This document shows, one piece after another, positions 1 to 7,629 of a stretch of 15,330 nucleotides of DNA; position 1 is the stretch's first letter, and every line of letters starts with the position of its first letter. The notes under the pieces are model-generated. The model saw only the letters and a list, made by a program, of their open reading frames with translations, made no database searches and was not told where the DNA came from. Where the stretch lies: positions 1-15,330 of the forward strand of contig JBGVIE010000006.1 in NCBI GenBank assembly GCA_045122895.1, written 5' to 3'. A program made the position numbers and the translations under genes. The stretch comes from RGIG1934 sp045122895. GTDB lineage: Bacteria; Bacillota; Clostridia; Lachnospirales; Lachnospiraceae.

Positions 1-365
1 TTCCTGTAAGAAATCCCATTCACCATTGTGTTCTTCGTCATAAGAATCTGTGCCGCCACCTGATTATACTCAGCAAACAGTTTCTGATACATCATCATAA
101 GCTGTGCCTGTCCAACGGCTGCGCAAGCCTGTTTCTCAGCGATTGTGGCATTGTCCTTCTTCATTCCAAGCTTCTTTCTGCCAACTGCAATCGCACCTGA
201 CGAGACAAGGATTACGTCTTTTCCTGAGTTCTTTAAATCTGTAAGTATTCTGACAAGCTTTTCAAGCTTTATCAGATTAATATGTCCCGTCTCGCTATGT
301 GTAAGAGACGACGAACCAATCTTTATCACTATTCTCTTCTTGTCCTTTAAAATATCTCTAGACAT
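1..365 (-). CDS. proB: Glutamate 5-kinase, N-terminal part (cut by left window edge)
   Basis: This would be the ATP-dependent kinase that makes glutamyl-5-phosphate from glutamate, the first step of proline synthesis in the cytoplasm. I translated it by hand from ATG at 365; 121 complete codons are in the window and the reading frame runs off the left edge. Family hallmarks of the amino-acid-kinase fold are visible: VIKIGSSSLT near the N-terminus (nucleotide-binding loop), LVSSGAIAVGRKKLG (glycine-rich substrate loop), AAVGQAQLM, and QILMTKNTMVN. A GTGAGGA ribosome binding site lies just upstream of the ATG. It follows the flavoprotein gene by 55 bp with no visible terminator. Whether a C-terminal PUA domain or proA follows cannot be seen. 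Identification is strong; completeness is unknown. Confidence 0.93.
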   Translation of the reverse strand, partial: MSRDILKDKKRIVIKIGSSSLTHSETGHINLIKLEKLVRILTDLKNSGKDVILVSSGAIAVGRKKLGMKKDNATIAEKQACAAVGQAQLMMMYQKLFAEYNQVAAQILMTKNTMVNGISYR

Positions 366-420
366 CACTTTTTCCTCACTTTTTTTCGATAAAACCATAT
401 ACATAATACACTATTTGTAC

Positions 421-2052
421 CTATACGTCAATTCCGGCGTATCTTTTCATTATTGCCTCTGACACTTTTATCCCGTCCATTGCGGCACTTGTTATGCCAC
501 CTGCATAACCTGCGCCCTCGCCGCAGGGATATATTCCATCATAATTTGCCAAAAAATCTTCATTCCTTGTTATCCTTACCGGAGAAGAAGTACGGCTCTC
601 TACTCCAAGCATAACCGCATCATATCGATTGTATCCTTTGATTACATTTGCGAACTGCTCAATACCCTGTTCCAAAGACTCTGATACATAAGCGGGAAGT
701 ATTTCTTTAAGGTTTGCCATCTCGTATTTTCCCTTCACACATGGAATGATATCTTTAAGTTCTTTCGATACCCTGTTTGCCTTAAAATCTCCAAATAACT
801 GGATTGGAATATTATTGTTATTCTGACCTCCCTTTTTGTATGCCAGTCTCTCTAACTTTCTTTGATATTCTATTCCCGCAAGTGGCGAGGTATCTCCAAA
901 ATCATCAGGTGTTACATTAACAATAAGTGCTGTATTTGCATTACACGAATCACGATTTGAATAACTCATACCGTTCACTGCCACCATATTCTCTTCTGAG
1001 CTTGCATTTACCACATATCCGCCCGGACACATACAGAAGGAATATACATTTCTTCCGTTTTCAAGTGTCTTTGCAAGCTTATATGGGGCAGCAGGAAGCT
1101 TGTCAAAATACTTATCACCATATTGATTTCTGTTAATCATCTCCTGTGGATGCTCAATTCTTACGCCAACAGCAAATGCCTTTGGTGTCATAATTAGTCT
1201 ATTAGAAAACAGCATCTCAAATGTGTCTCTAGCACTATGGCCTATGGCAAGCACCATAACATCACAGGCAATCTCCTTAATTTCATTCTTGTGTTCTACC
1301 TTGATACCTGTTAATTTGCCATCCTTAAGTGAAAAATCAACAAGCTTGTGCTCAAACATAACACTTCCACCAAGTCTGATGATTTCATTTCGCATATTTT
1401 TTACAACTGTTTTTAAAATATCAGTACCAATATGCGGCTTACTGTCATATTTGATATTCTCCGGTGCGCCAAACTTAACAAAAGTATCTAGCACATAAGT
1501 ATTTCTAAGCAGCTTATCATTCACTAACGTATTGAGTTTTCCATCAGAAAATGTACCTGCTCCACCCTCGCCAAACTGAACATTCGACTCTGTATCAAGC
1601 TTACCACCATTCCAAAAGCTGTTTACACTTTTGTCACGCTCATCCACATCTTTTCCTCTCTCGATAATTATAGGATTATAACCATTAAGCGCAAGCATAT
1701 ATCCACAGAAAAGTCCTGCAGGTCCTGAACCAACCACAACAGGTCTGCTATTCAGACACTCCTCACCGGAAGGTATAAAGGAGTATTTTTTGTTGTTAGT
1801 TAACATAATATTATTATTGTTAATTATGTACTTTTTCTTAAGAAGTGACTCTTCTTTATTAACATATACTTCTATACTAAAAATATACTTAACCTCACCT
1901 TTTCTTGCATCAATTGATTTTTTTAAAATGTTAAACGACTTGATATCACTAGTATTTACCTTTAGCTTAGATGCAGCCTTCTTAATAATCTCTTTTTCTA
2001 ACTGTTTCCCATCTGTTATTATATCTACCTTTAGCCCTGTTATTTTCAGCAT
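421..2052 (-). CDS. FAD-dependent dehydrogenase-like flavoprotein (COG2509 type)
   Basis: The 543-residue protein resembles the uncharacterised FAD-dependent dehydrogenases of the COG2509 type; no substrate is established. Residues 1-65 look like a small alpha/beta N-terminal domain. A Rossmann FAD-binding motif (VVGSGPAGLFCGYMLALNG) follows at about residues 106-124, then the family signature VQFGEGGAGTFSDGKLNT. The C-terminus carries PCGEGAGYAGGITSAAMDG, the flavin-contacting segment. I chose ATG at 2052 because AGGAAGG lies just upstream. A longer reading from 2115 would add 21 residues lying over the upstream gene and out of family register. The start overlaps the stop of the preceding flavoprotein gene by 7 bp, implying translational coupling. 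Function is inferred only as an oxidoreductase. Confidence 0.88.
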   Translation of the reverse strand: MLKITGLKVDIITDGKQLEKEIIKKAASKLKVNTSDIKSFNILKKSIDARKGEVKYIFSIEVYVNKEESLLKKKYIINNNNIMLTNNKKYSFIPSGEECLNSRPVVVGSGPAGLFCGYMLALNGYNPIIIERGKDVDERDKSVNSFWNGGKLDTESNVQFGEGGAGTFSDGKLNTLVNDKLLRNTYVLDTFVKFGAPENIKYDSKPHIGTDILKTVVKNMRNEIIRLGGSVMFEHKLVDFSLKDGKLTGIKVEHKNEIKEIACDVMVLAIGHSARDTFEMLFSNRLIMTPKAFAVGVRIEHPQEMINRNQYGDKYFDKLPAAPYKLAKTLENGRNVYSFCMCPGGYVVNASSEENMVAVNGMSYSNRDSCNANTALIVNVTPDDFGDTSPLAGIEYQRKLERLAYKKGGQNNNNIPIQLFGDFKANRVSKELKDIIPCVKGKYEMANLKEILPAYVSESLEQGIEQFANVIKGYNRYDAVMLGVESRTSSPVRITRNEDFLANYDGIYPCGEGAGYAGGITSAAMDGIKVSEAIMKRYAGIDV

Positions 2053-3263
2053 ACTGAATTCCTTCCTGCTATGTAACCGGTCGACCACGCCCACTGAAGA
2101 TTGTAGCCACCACATATTCCATCCACGTCTAGTATTTCTCCTGCAAAATACAGACCTTTGTGTTTCTTCGATTCCATTGTCCTTGAATCAATCTGATTTA
2201 TAAGCACTCCGCCTGTACAAATCTGAGCCTTCTCAAGCTCACTTGTTCCCTTTATATTAAATTCAAACTCCTTAATCTTATCTATGATAATCAAGGCTTT
2301 ATCCCTGCATAAAGGCTTGTTTCTAACACCTTCAAAACCACATGCTTTAATTACAGCATCTGCAATTTTTTTATTAAGTATTCCATAAAGCTGATTCTCC
2401 ATTGATTTTCCAGGCCAGTTTTTTATCTTGTCAAAAAAGCTTTTGACTATTTCTTCTCGGCTAAATGCAGGCATAAAATCAACAAACGCCTTTACTTTTT
2501 TGCCTTCATAAAGAGCTCTGGCAGCGTATCTGCTCACCTGAAAAATAGGAATTCCTGATATTCCATATTCTGCAAGCTGGATTTCTCCTGTATCTGTAGC
2601 TGTAAGAACTCCATCTACATAAAGGCTTACCCTTCCATCACATCTTACTCCTGCCATAACTTTACACAGCTTATTGTCTGATTTAAGCCCTGTAAGCGCC
2701 GGAAGCGGCTTATAGATTCTATATCCTAATCTTTTAACAAGCTTATATCCGGAATCATCAGCTTCTTTAAGATTAGAAGCACTGCTTCCGGTAGCTATTA
2801 TAAGCTTGTCTGCCATAATTTTCCTGTCGTTAAGTACTATCTCAAAGCCAGGATTTAATGGTTTTATATCGGTTACATTCTCTGTGTTTAGGGTTTTTAT
2901 ACCTAATGAGTCTACGGCATTTCTAAGTGCATCAAGTATTGTTGCGGCTTGTCCTGAATACGGATATACATATCCATCTCTTATCTTAAACATCACACCA
3001 AGATTAGTAAAAAAATCAAGAGTGCTCTTCTCATCAAACTGTGATAACACTTCTTTAACAAACCTCATATCATCACATCTGAAGCAGTGTGGTGACATAT
3101 GAAGATTTGTCAGATTGCACTTTCCATTTCCTGTGGATAATATTTTCTTACCAACTCTCTCGCCATGCTCTATTATTGTAATTTTGTTGTTTTTGTCTTT
3201 CCCTACGGCAGTTATGGCAGCAGTCATACCTGCAGCGCCTCCGCCAATCACTACTATGTTCAA
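2046..3263 (-). CDS. HI0933-family NAD(P)/FAD-dependent oxidoreductase (BaiN-like family)
   Basis: The 405-residue flavoprotein belongs to the HI0933/YhiN family, which also contains the bile-acid reductase BaiN; most members have no known substrate, so bile-acid activity should not be assumed. Visible motifs are the N-terminal FAD loop VVIGGGAAGMTAAI (residues 4-17), the family signature STGNGKCNLTN (about 43-53), and the C-terminal block TMESKKHKGLYFAGEILDVDG followed by GGYNLQWAWSTGY. Length is normal for the family. Translation starts at a TTG (3261-3263), because the conserved N-terminus begins there and AAAAGGAG sits 6 bases upstream; no ATG fits. It begins 14 bp after the BofC-like gene and overlaps the next flavoprotein gene by 7 bp. 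Confidence 0.9.
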   Translation of the reverse strand: MNIVVIGGGAAGMTAAITAVGKDKNNKITIIEHGERVGKKILSTGNGKCNLTNLHMSPHCFRCDDMRFVKEVLSQFDEKSTLDFFTNLGVMFKIRDGYVYPYSGQAATILDALRNAVDSLGIKTLNTENVTDIKPLNPGFEIVLNDRKIMADKLIIATGSSASNLKEADDSGYKLVKRLGYRIYKPLPALTGLKSDNKLCKVMAGVRCDGRVSLYVDGVLTATDTGEIQLAEYGISGIPIFQVSRYAARALYEGKKVKAFVDFMPAFSREEIVKSFFDKIKNWPGKSMENQLYGILNKKIADAVIKACGFEGVRNKPLCRDKALIIIDKIKEFEFNIKGTSELEKAQICTGGVLINQIDSRTMESKKHKGLYFAGEILDVDGICGGYNLQWAWSTGYIAGRNSVC

Positions 3264-3269
3264 TTAAAA

Positions 3270-3277
3270 CTCCTTTT
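3270..3277 (-). promoter_or_regulatory. Ribosome binding site fixing a TTG start
   Basis: AAAAGGAG reads leftward here, with 6 bases between GGAG and the TTG at 3261-3263. It directly abuts the TAG stop of the upstream BofC-like gene (3278-3280), so termination and re-initiation occur at nearly the same place. It supports TTG as the genuine start of the HI0933-family gene. Confidence 0.75.
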
Positions 3278-3847
3278 CTAACTTGTATGACCCTCTAAAA
3301 AGCTGTATAACTCATCTACATCCCGCAAATAAACGCCTTTTGATAAGCGGTCCAGTTCTTCACCGTTTAAGTTATTCGTATTTATAACAGAATTAAAATA
3401 AAATGTTTCTCCATCCTCTGAATACACAGATACTTTATTGTCATTCAATTTAAGAAAATATGCATACTCCTCATACTCCCTTACCGTAACATTCGTGCTG
3501 TCAAAGGATAACAACACCTGATTTTCTTTAAGACTGTCCAGGTACTGCTCTCTATTCATCCCGAAGAATTCCGGTGTAAAATTTTGTTCCCTGGTGGTTA
3601 TCTCATCTGTACTCTTATTATATATTTCGATTGTAAGAGATGTACTGTCCTTGATTAGAGGCTCCTTATTGAGTCCTGCATATACTGTTGATTCTTCTAT
3701 TAAAATCGGATTTTTCTCATAAACATCAGATTCCATATTGATATTGTCATTCTTTATACGAAGACCATAATTATAAAAACTAAAATATGCAATGATACCG
3801 AATCCACAAATCAGGGCAGCAATGCCAAATTGTGTTTTTTTATTCAT
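3278..3847 (-). CDS. Membrane-anchored protein with BofC C-terminal-like domain
   Basis: The 189-residue protein has one N-terminal membrane segment (about residues 7-26) and an otherwise soluble, presumably extracytoplasmic part. Residues 128-189 (YAYFLKLNDNKVSVY through GVYLRDVDELYSFLEG) follow the pattern of the BofC C-terminal domain: hydrophobic strand, short acidic turn, a 'L..L..Gv...d.dEL...LE' tail. The stretch TPEFFGMNREQYLDSL before it also fits such proteins. In Bacillus, BofC acts in the forespore to restrain SpoIVB signalling; whether this protein does so is unknown, and the N-terminal half is not recognised. ATG at 3847 is chosen because TGAGGAGG lies 5 bases upstream; an ATG at 3889 has no such site. 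It lies between the flippase and the flavoprotein pair. Confidence 0.6.
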   Translation of the reverse strand: MNKKTQFGIAALICGFGIIAYFSFYNYGLRIKNDNINMESDVYEKNPILIEESTVYAGLNKEPLIKDSTSLTIEIYNKSTDEITTREQNFTPEFFGMNREQYLDSLKENQVLLSFDSTNVTVREYEEYAYFLKLNDNKVSVYSEDGETFYFNSVINTNNLNGEELDRLSKGVYLRDVDELYSFLEGHTS

Positions 3848-3915
3848 AAAAACCTCCTCACTATTAGTTTTTATGAACATCATTCCCATATTTTAGTCTT
3901 TTATTCATGTATAAG

Positions 3916-5565
3916 CTACATCAGATATAATTTTTTAAGAAGAGCTACTATCTTATCTCCTTTAGGAAAAGAATATAACTCCTTCTCATCAACAGAGCCT
4001 GTCACTAACGACATCAACGCATAAGTAACTACGGCAAACATAATCGATACAAGTGTAGCTATGGCATTTACAGGTAGCATCATATATGTTCCTGAATATA
4101 CCACATATGCAACAACACCCATAACAAGTGCCGAAATTCCAGGTTTTATAAAAGTCTTAACATATTCCTGTCTGTATCCCACGTATCTGTATATGGATAT
4201 CGCATTAAGAATACAAATAACAAGTGGAAAAATAACATCCGCTATAACAACCGCATAAATTGAGAGATTTGTTGTCACAAGTAATGTCACAAGAATTACA
4301 ATGTGAATCACAAGTGCTATCAACGAATTAATAATAGGAACTCTCATCTTGTCAATTCCCTGAAGAATAGAATTCGTTATGGTTGAAATCGAATAAAAAA
4401 TTATCGATAAAGCTCCCACCTTAAGCATAATGCCCGGCACATGTATATTGCCTGAAAACAGCAATCCCATAATTGGCTCTGCAAGTGCAAACATACCAAT
4501 TGCAGATGGTATTGCAAATATCATAGTAAATCTTAAAGATGACTCGATTTTTACAAGCACCTGACCTTTATCCCCAACTGAATATGATGCAATAAGGCTT
4601 GGAATAATTGCTGATGCAAGTGATGCAGCTATAGATACCGGCACATTTGTCATAAGTCTGTATTTTCCACTGAACATGCCATAAAGAGATGAATAATCAT
4701 CCTCACTCATCTGCTTTACCGAATGCATAATATTTCCAAATATTGTACTGTCAATAATCTCACTGATATTGTAGATTGTAGTACTAAGAATAACAGGAAT
4801 AATTGTAATAATAATTAATTTTCCAATTTGTCTGTGGTCAAGTATTCTGCTACGTCTGTCTCTTCTTACCTTTCTGGCATATACAGTTCTGAACAAGGAG
4901 AATGTAAAAACCAGAAAAACAAGAGCAAATAAAGCCCCCACACCTGTACCCATAGTACCTCCGGCAGCTCCCCATGCAACATCATAATAGTCAGCATTTT
5001 TACTATTATTGAGTGTACAGCCATAATCAAATAAGAATTTTGCTGCCACAACACTTACAATGGCATTTGAAATCTGCTCAAGAATATTTGAAAAAGCTGT
5101 AGGAATCATTGTTCCCATTCCCTGAAAATAACCTCTTAAAACACCCACAACAGACATAATTACAAGTGTTGGTGCAAGCATTCTAAGTGCTATAGATGAA
5201 TGTGTATATTTGGTGAATGACGCAAACTTCTCTGCTCCGAAATATGTAATTAGAGCAACTATACTGCCAACTGATACAGAGAAAATAGCTGCATCCCTGA
5301 ATATCTTATTAGCATTTCTGTATTCACCTTTTGCAACGTGTGTAGAAATAAGCTTTGATACAGCAAGTGGCATACTGTACGAAGACAACAAAAGCAGAAT
5401 TGAATATACCTGAAACGCAGCAGAATAATATCCAATTCCTTTATCCCCCAATATATTAGTCAATGGTATTCTGTATATTATGCCAATTATTCTGCACAGA
5501 ATCGATGCAAAAGCCAATATACTACCATGGACAAGAAAGCTTTTTGTATTATCTTTTCCAGCCAT
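3916..5565 (-). CDS. SpoVB/MurJ-like lipid-linked oligosaccharide flippase (MOP superfamily)
   Basis: The 549-residue polytopic membrane protein has about 14 hydrophobic segments, the usual size and topology for polysaccharide transporter/MurJ members of the MOP superfamily. The N-terminus shows the family pattern: SILAFASILCRIIGIIYRIP, then GDKGIGYYSAAFQVYSILLL, then LRGYFQGMGTMIPTAFSNILEQ, as in Bacillus YtgP (MurJ) and SpoVB. Such proteins move lipid II or related undecaprenyl-linked precursors across the membrane for wall or spore-cortex synthesis. Which of these substrates applies cannot be decided from sequence. ATG at 5565 has GGAGG upstream at good spacing. The gene starts 20 bp after cdd and ends 68 bp before the BofC-like gene. 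Confidence 0.87.
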   Translation of the reverse strand: MAGKDNTKSFLVHGSILAFASILCRIIGIIYRIPLTNILGDKGIGYYSAAFQVYSILLLLSSYSMPLAVSKLISTHVAKGEYRNANKIFRDAAIFSVSVGSIVALITYFGAEKFASFTKYTHSSIALRMLAPTLVIMSVVGVLRGYFQGMGTMIPTAFSNILEQISNAIVSVVAAKFLFDYGCTLNNSKNADYYDVAWGAAGGTMGTGVGALFALVFLVFTFSLFRTVYARKVRRDRRSRILDHRQIGKLIIITIIPVILSTTIYNISEIIDSTIFGNIMHSVKQMSEDDYSSLYGMFSGKYRLMTNVPVSIAASLASAIIPSLIASYSVGDKGQVLVKIESSLRFTMIFAIPSAIGMFALAEPIMGLLFSGNIHVPGIMLKVGALSIIFYSISTITNSILQGIDKMRVPIINSLIALVIHIVILVTLLVTTNLSIYAVVIADVIFPLVICILNAISIYRYVGYRQEYVKTFIKPGISALVMGVVAYVVYSGTYMMLPVNAIATLVSIMFAVVTYALMSLVTGSVDEKELYSFPKGDKIVALLKKLYLM

Positions 5566-5585
5566 TTACCATTCCTCCACTTCTC

Positions 5586-5981
5586 TTACAACTTAAAACT
5601 ATGCGGTAACAGTTCAGATAATGAATATTCTGTTGACTCACCATTACCCTTATCTAAAATAATAACTGCATCATCATCCATAAATTCAGACATTACCTGC
5701 CTGCATATGCCACAGGGGAACGTCTCTTTATGTGTTTTTGATACAATTGCAAGCTTCTTAAAACTCTTATGACCCTCAGACACAGCCTTAAAAATAGCTG
5801 TTCTTTCAGCACACACAGTTCCACCATAGGAACTATTCTCAATATTGCATCCCTTATAAACAGTTCCCTCTTCTGTCAAAAGAGCCGCGCCTACGCTAAA
5901 TCCTGAATACGGCGAGTATGAGAACTCCATAGCCTCATACGCCATATCAACAAGCTCATTATTTGTTAACTTCTTTGTCAT
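5586..5981 (-). CDS. cdd: Cytidine deaminase (zinc-dependent, homotetrameric type)
   Basis: It converts cytidine and deoxycytidine to uridine and deoxyuridine in pyrimidine salvage. The 131-residue protein is the usual size for the short tetrameric class. The catalytic block is intact: C57-A-E59-R-T-A supplies one zinc ligand and the proton-shuttling glutamate, and P89-C90-G-I-C93-R-Q supplies the other two cysteines. The substrate-binding stretch YSPYSGFSVGAALLT and GCNIENSSYGGTVCAERTA is typical. The start is ATG at 5981; an in-frame TTG directly before it (5984) is less likely. The gene overlaps the 3' end of the DUF3048 gene by 23 bp. In Bacillus the same neighbourhood reads ybeY-dgkA-cdd-era, so cdd is in its conserved place although its flanks differ. 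Confidence 0.95.
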   Translation of the reverse strand: MTKKLTNNELVDMAYEAMEFSYSPYSGFSVGAALLTEEGTVYKGCNIENSSYGGTVCAERTAIFKAVSEGHKSFKKLAIVSKTHKETFPCGICRQVMSEFMDDDAVIILDKGNGESTEYSLSELLPHSFKL

Positions 5982-7107
5982 CAATCATAACCCTGCCTTC
6001 TTCTGTGATAAAACAAATCCAGGTCTTTCCCTGATTAAGAACAATAGGATTACCATTCATATCATAGTAATGTGTCTGACCAAATTCTTCATCCTTCTTC
6101 CACTTGATATTGATGTATTTACCATTTGTGAAATACAACCCTGTTCCTTCACCTAAAGTCTCAATGTTAAGATATGGTGAGTTCTCATAGTATCCATATT
6201 TACAATTCTGGAAAATGATATTCTTGTATTTTAATTGATGTCCTGTAAGATCGTCGATATGTTCTCCATCATACTGAAATCTCTTATATACCTTTTTCTT
6301 CTTGTCATATTCAAACCATGGCTTATTTACATAGTAACCCGGAACAATTTTCTCGGCTTTCTTACCATTTGTAAGCTCTACTTCCTCTCCATCCTCTGCA
6401 AATAAAAATGGTCCCTCATAACCTTTATTGAGCTTTGTTCTGTACCCCTTATTCTCAATACCGGCTTTGATACCATCAGCACTGGCATAAGCATTGTGTG
6501 GTGCAACTCTGTCAGTTGTTCTGTAATATACAAGATTACCAACAGCTTCAAGTCCGCTTAAATTATCAATTTCCGGACTATTAAGTGCATCAAGAGCGTA
6601 TCTGGCCTGTCCAAAATGACAATATATTGCATCAAACTGTCTTGAATAGTACACGAAATAAGTTCTTGCACTTCTCACAGAACCGATTTTTTCAAGATCA
6701 TCATAATCTTCAAAAAAAGCCTCAAATCTACAAATTCCACCTTCTACCGGTGATTCAAGAACAACTCCTGCTCTCTCAATACTAGTCTGTGGAACAGCAT
6801 CTATAATGTTATTAAGCATAACGCCCACTGGTCTTCTTGTACCTATGCTTTTCTTAACCCATTTACCTGTCAACTGACTTCTTACCATTCCCTTGTGTTC
6901 GTCTTTTTTCTCAGTAGTTGTCTCTTCCTGTGTGGTAGTCTCCTTGACAGTTGTTGTAGTGTCCTTTTCCTTCTTAGAGCTCTTACCACCTGATACCAGC
7001 ATTGCAACAACCACTATTGCAACAATGAGTGTAATCACGACTGCACTGAGTATTGCAATTGCTTTCTTGTCCTTATTCTTCACGTCTTCAAAAAAGTTCT
7101 TAATCAT
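5959..7107 (-). CDS. DUF3048 domain protein (YerB-like), membrane-anchored
   Basis: The 382-residue protein has a single N-terminal membrane anchor (about residues 16-40), then a Thr/Glu/Lys-rich linker (about 46-70), then a DUF3048-type body. Recognisable family features are LTGKWVKKSIGTRRPVGVMLNN, the IERAGVVLESPVEGGICRFEAFF segment, GSVRSARTYFVYYSRQFDAIYCHFG, and a C-terminal domain ending in GKTWICFITEEGRV. Bacillus YerB is a lipoprotein of this family with no firmly established role; no lipobox cysteine is present here, so anchoring would be by the helix. The body probably lies outside the membrane. The ribosome binding site is weak (AAGAAAG), which suggests coupling to ybeY 12 bp upstream. 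It occupies the position of dgkA in the Bacillus gene order. Confidence 0.87.
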   Translation of the reverse strand: MIKNFFEDVKNKDKKAIAILSAVVITLIVAIVVVAMLVSGGKSSKKEKDTTTTVKETTTQEETTTEKKDEHKGMVRSQLTGKWVKKSIGTRRPVGVMLNNIIDAVPQTSIERAGVVLESPVEGGICRFEAFFEDYDDLEKIGSVRSARTYFVYYSRQFDAIYCHFGQARYALDALNSPEIDNLSGLEAVGNLVYYRTTDRVAPHNAYASADGIKAGIENKGYRTKLNKGYEGPFLFAEDGEEVELTNGKKAEKIVPGYYVNKPWFEYDKKKKVYKRFQYDGEHIDDLTGHQLKYKNIIFQNCKYGYYENSPYLNIETLGEGTGLYFTNGKYINIKWKKDEEFGQTHYYDMNGNPIVLNQGKTWICFITEEGRVMIDDKEVNK

Positions 7108-7119
7108 TTTCTTTCTTAA

Positions 7120-7614
7120 CTATCTGCTTATATAAAGTGCAGACAGTATTTCCTCCTGTTTCTTTTCCATAATTATTCTTTCATCATCCTTCATATGATC
7201 ATAACCAAACAAATGAAGCATGCTGTGTGCTGTCAAAAAAGCCAGCTCTCTTATCTGACTATGCCCATACTCTAAAGCCTGGCTCTTCACCCTGTCAATA
7301 TTAAGAACAATATCACCTAGCATAAGTTCTCCTGTCTCAGGATTAAACAAATCATCCCTTTGTTCAAAATCCTCAAAATATGCTTCCTTCTCATACTCAA
7401 TCATCGGAAATGATAATACATCTGTCGGCTTGTCAATATGTCTAAACTCGCTGTTAATCTCTTTTATCCTATCGCTATCAGTAATAGTAACACTAACCTC
7501 TGACTCATAGGGCAAATCAACATACGAGATAGCTTCATCAATAACCTTCGTTATGATTTCTTCATAATCAAAATCAAAACTGTCTTCTGTCTCATTCTCT
7601 ATAGTTATACTCAT
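7120..7614 (-). CDS. ybeY: Endoribonuclease YbeY (rRNA maturation factor)
   Basis: A metal-dependent RNase family member involved in 16S rRNA maturation and ribosome quality control in the cytoplasm. The 164-residue protein contains the defining zinc triad H130-S-M-L-H134-L-F-G-Y-D-H140, plus the upstream conserved TDVLSFP (about 64-70) and GDIVLNIDRV. All catalytic histidines are present. I chose ATG at 7614, with AGGCAGG upstream; an in-frame GTG at 7623 would add three residues but leaves a poor ribosome binding distance. It starts 15 bp after the HD-domain gene, and phoH-yqfF-ybeY is a long-conserved order in Firmicutes. Confidence is high. Confidence 0.95.
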   Translation of the reverse strand: MSITIENETEDSFDFDYEEIITKVIDEAISYVDLPYESEVSVTITDSDRIKEINSEFRHIDKPTDVLSFPMIEYEKEAYFEDFEQRDDLFNPETGELMLGDIVLNIDRVKSQALEYGHSQIRELAFLTAHSMLHLFGYDHMKDDERIIMEKKQEEILSALYISR

Positions 7615-7629
7615 CAACTGCACCTGCCT

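Noticed and set aside
366..420. A separate promoter for proB in the 55-bp gap
   Set aside because: There are TATTAT/TATAT-like stretches but no -35 box at suitable spacing; the region is simply AT-rich and cannot be called.
2053..2115. A longer N-terminus for the COG2509-type flavoprotein starting at 2115
   Set aside because: The added residues are the other-frame reading of the end of the upstream gene. AGGAAGG directly precedes the ATG at 2052.
145..2203. Plus-strand open frames opposite proB and the flavoprotein genes
   Set aside because: They are out-of-frame shadows with no family pattern and no convincing ribosome binding sites, lying opposite well-supported minus-strand genes. The same holds for the other plus-strand frames in the window.
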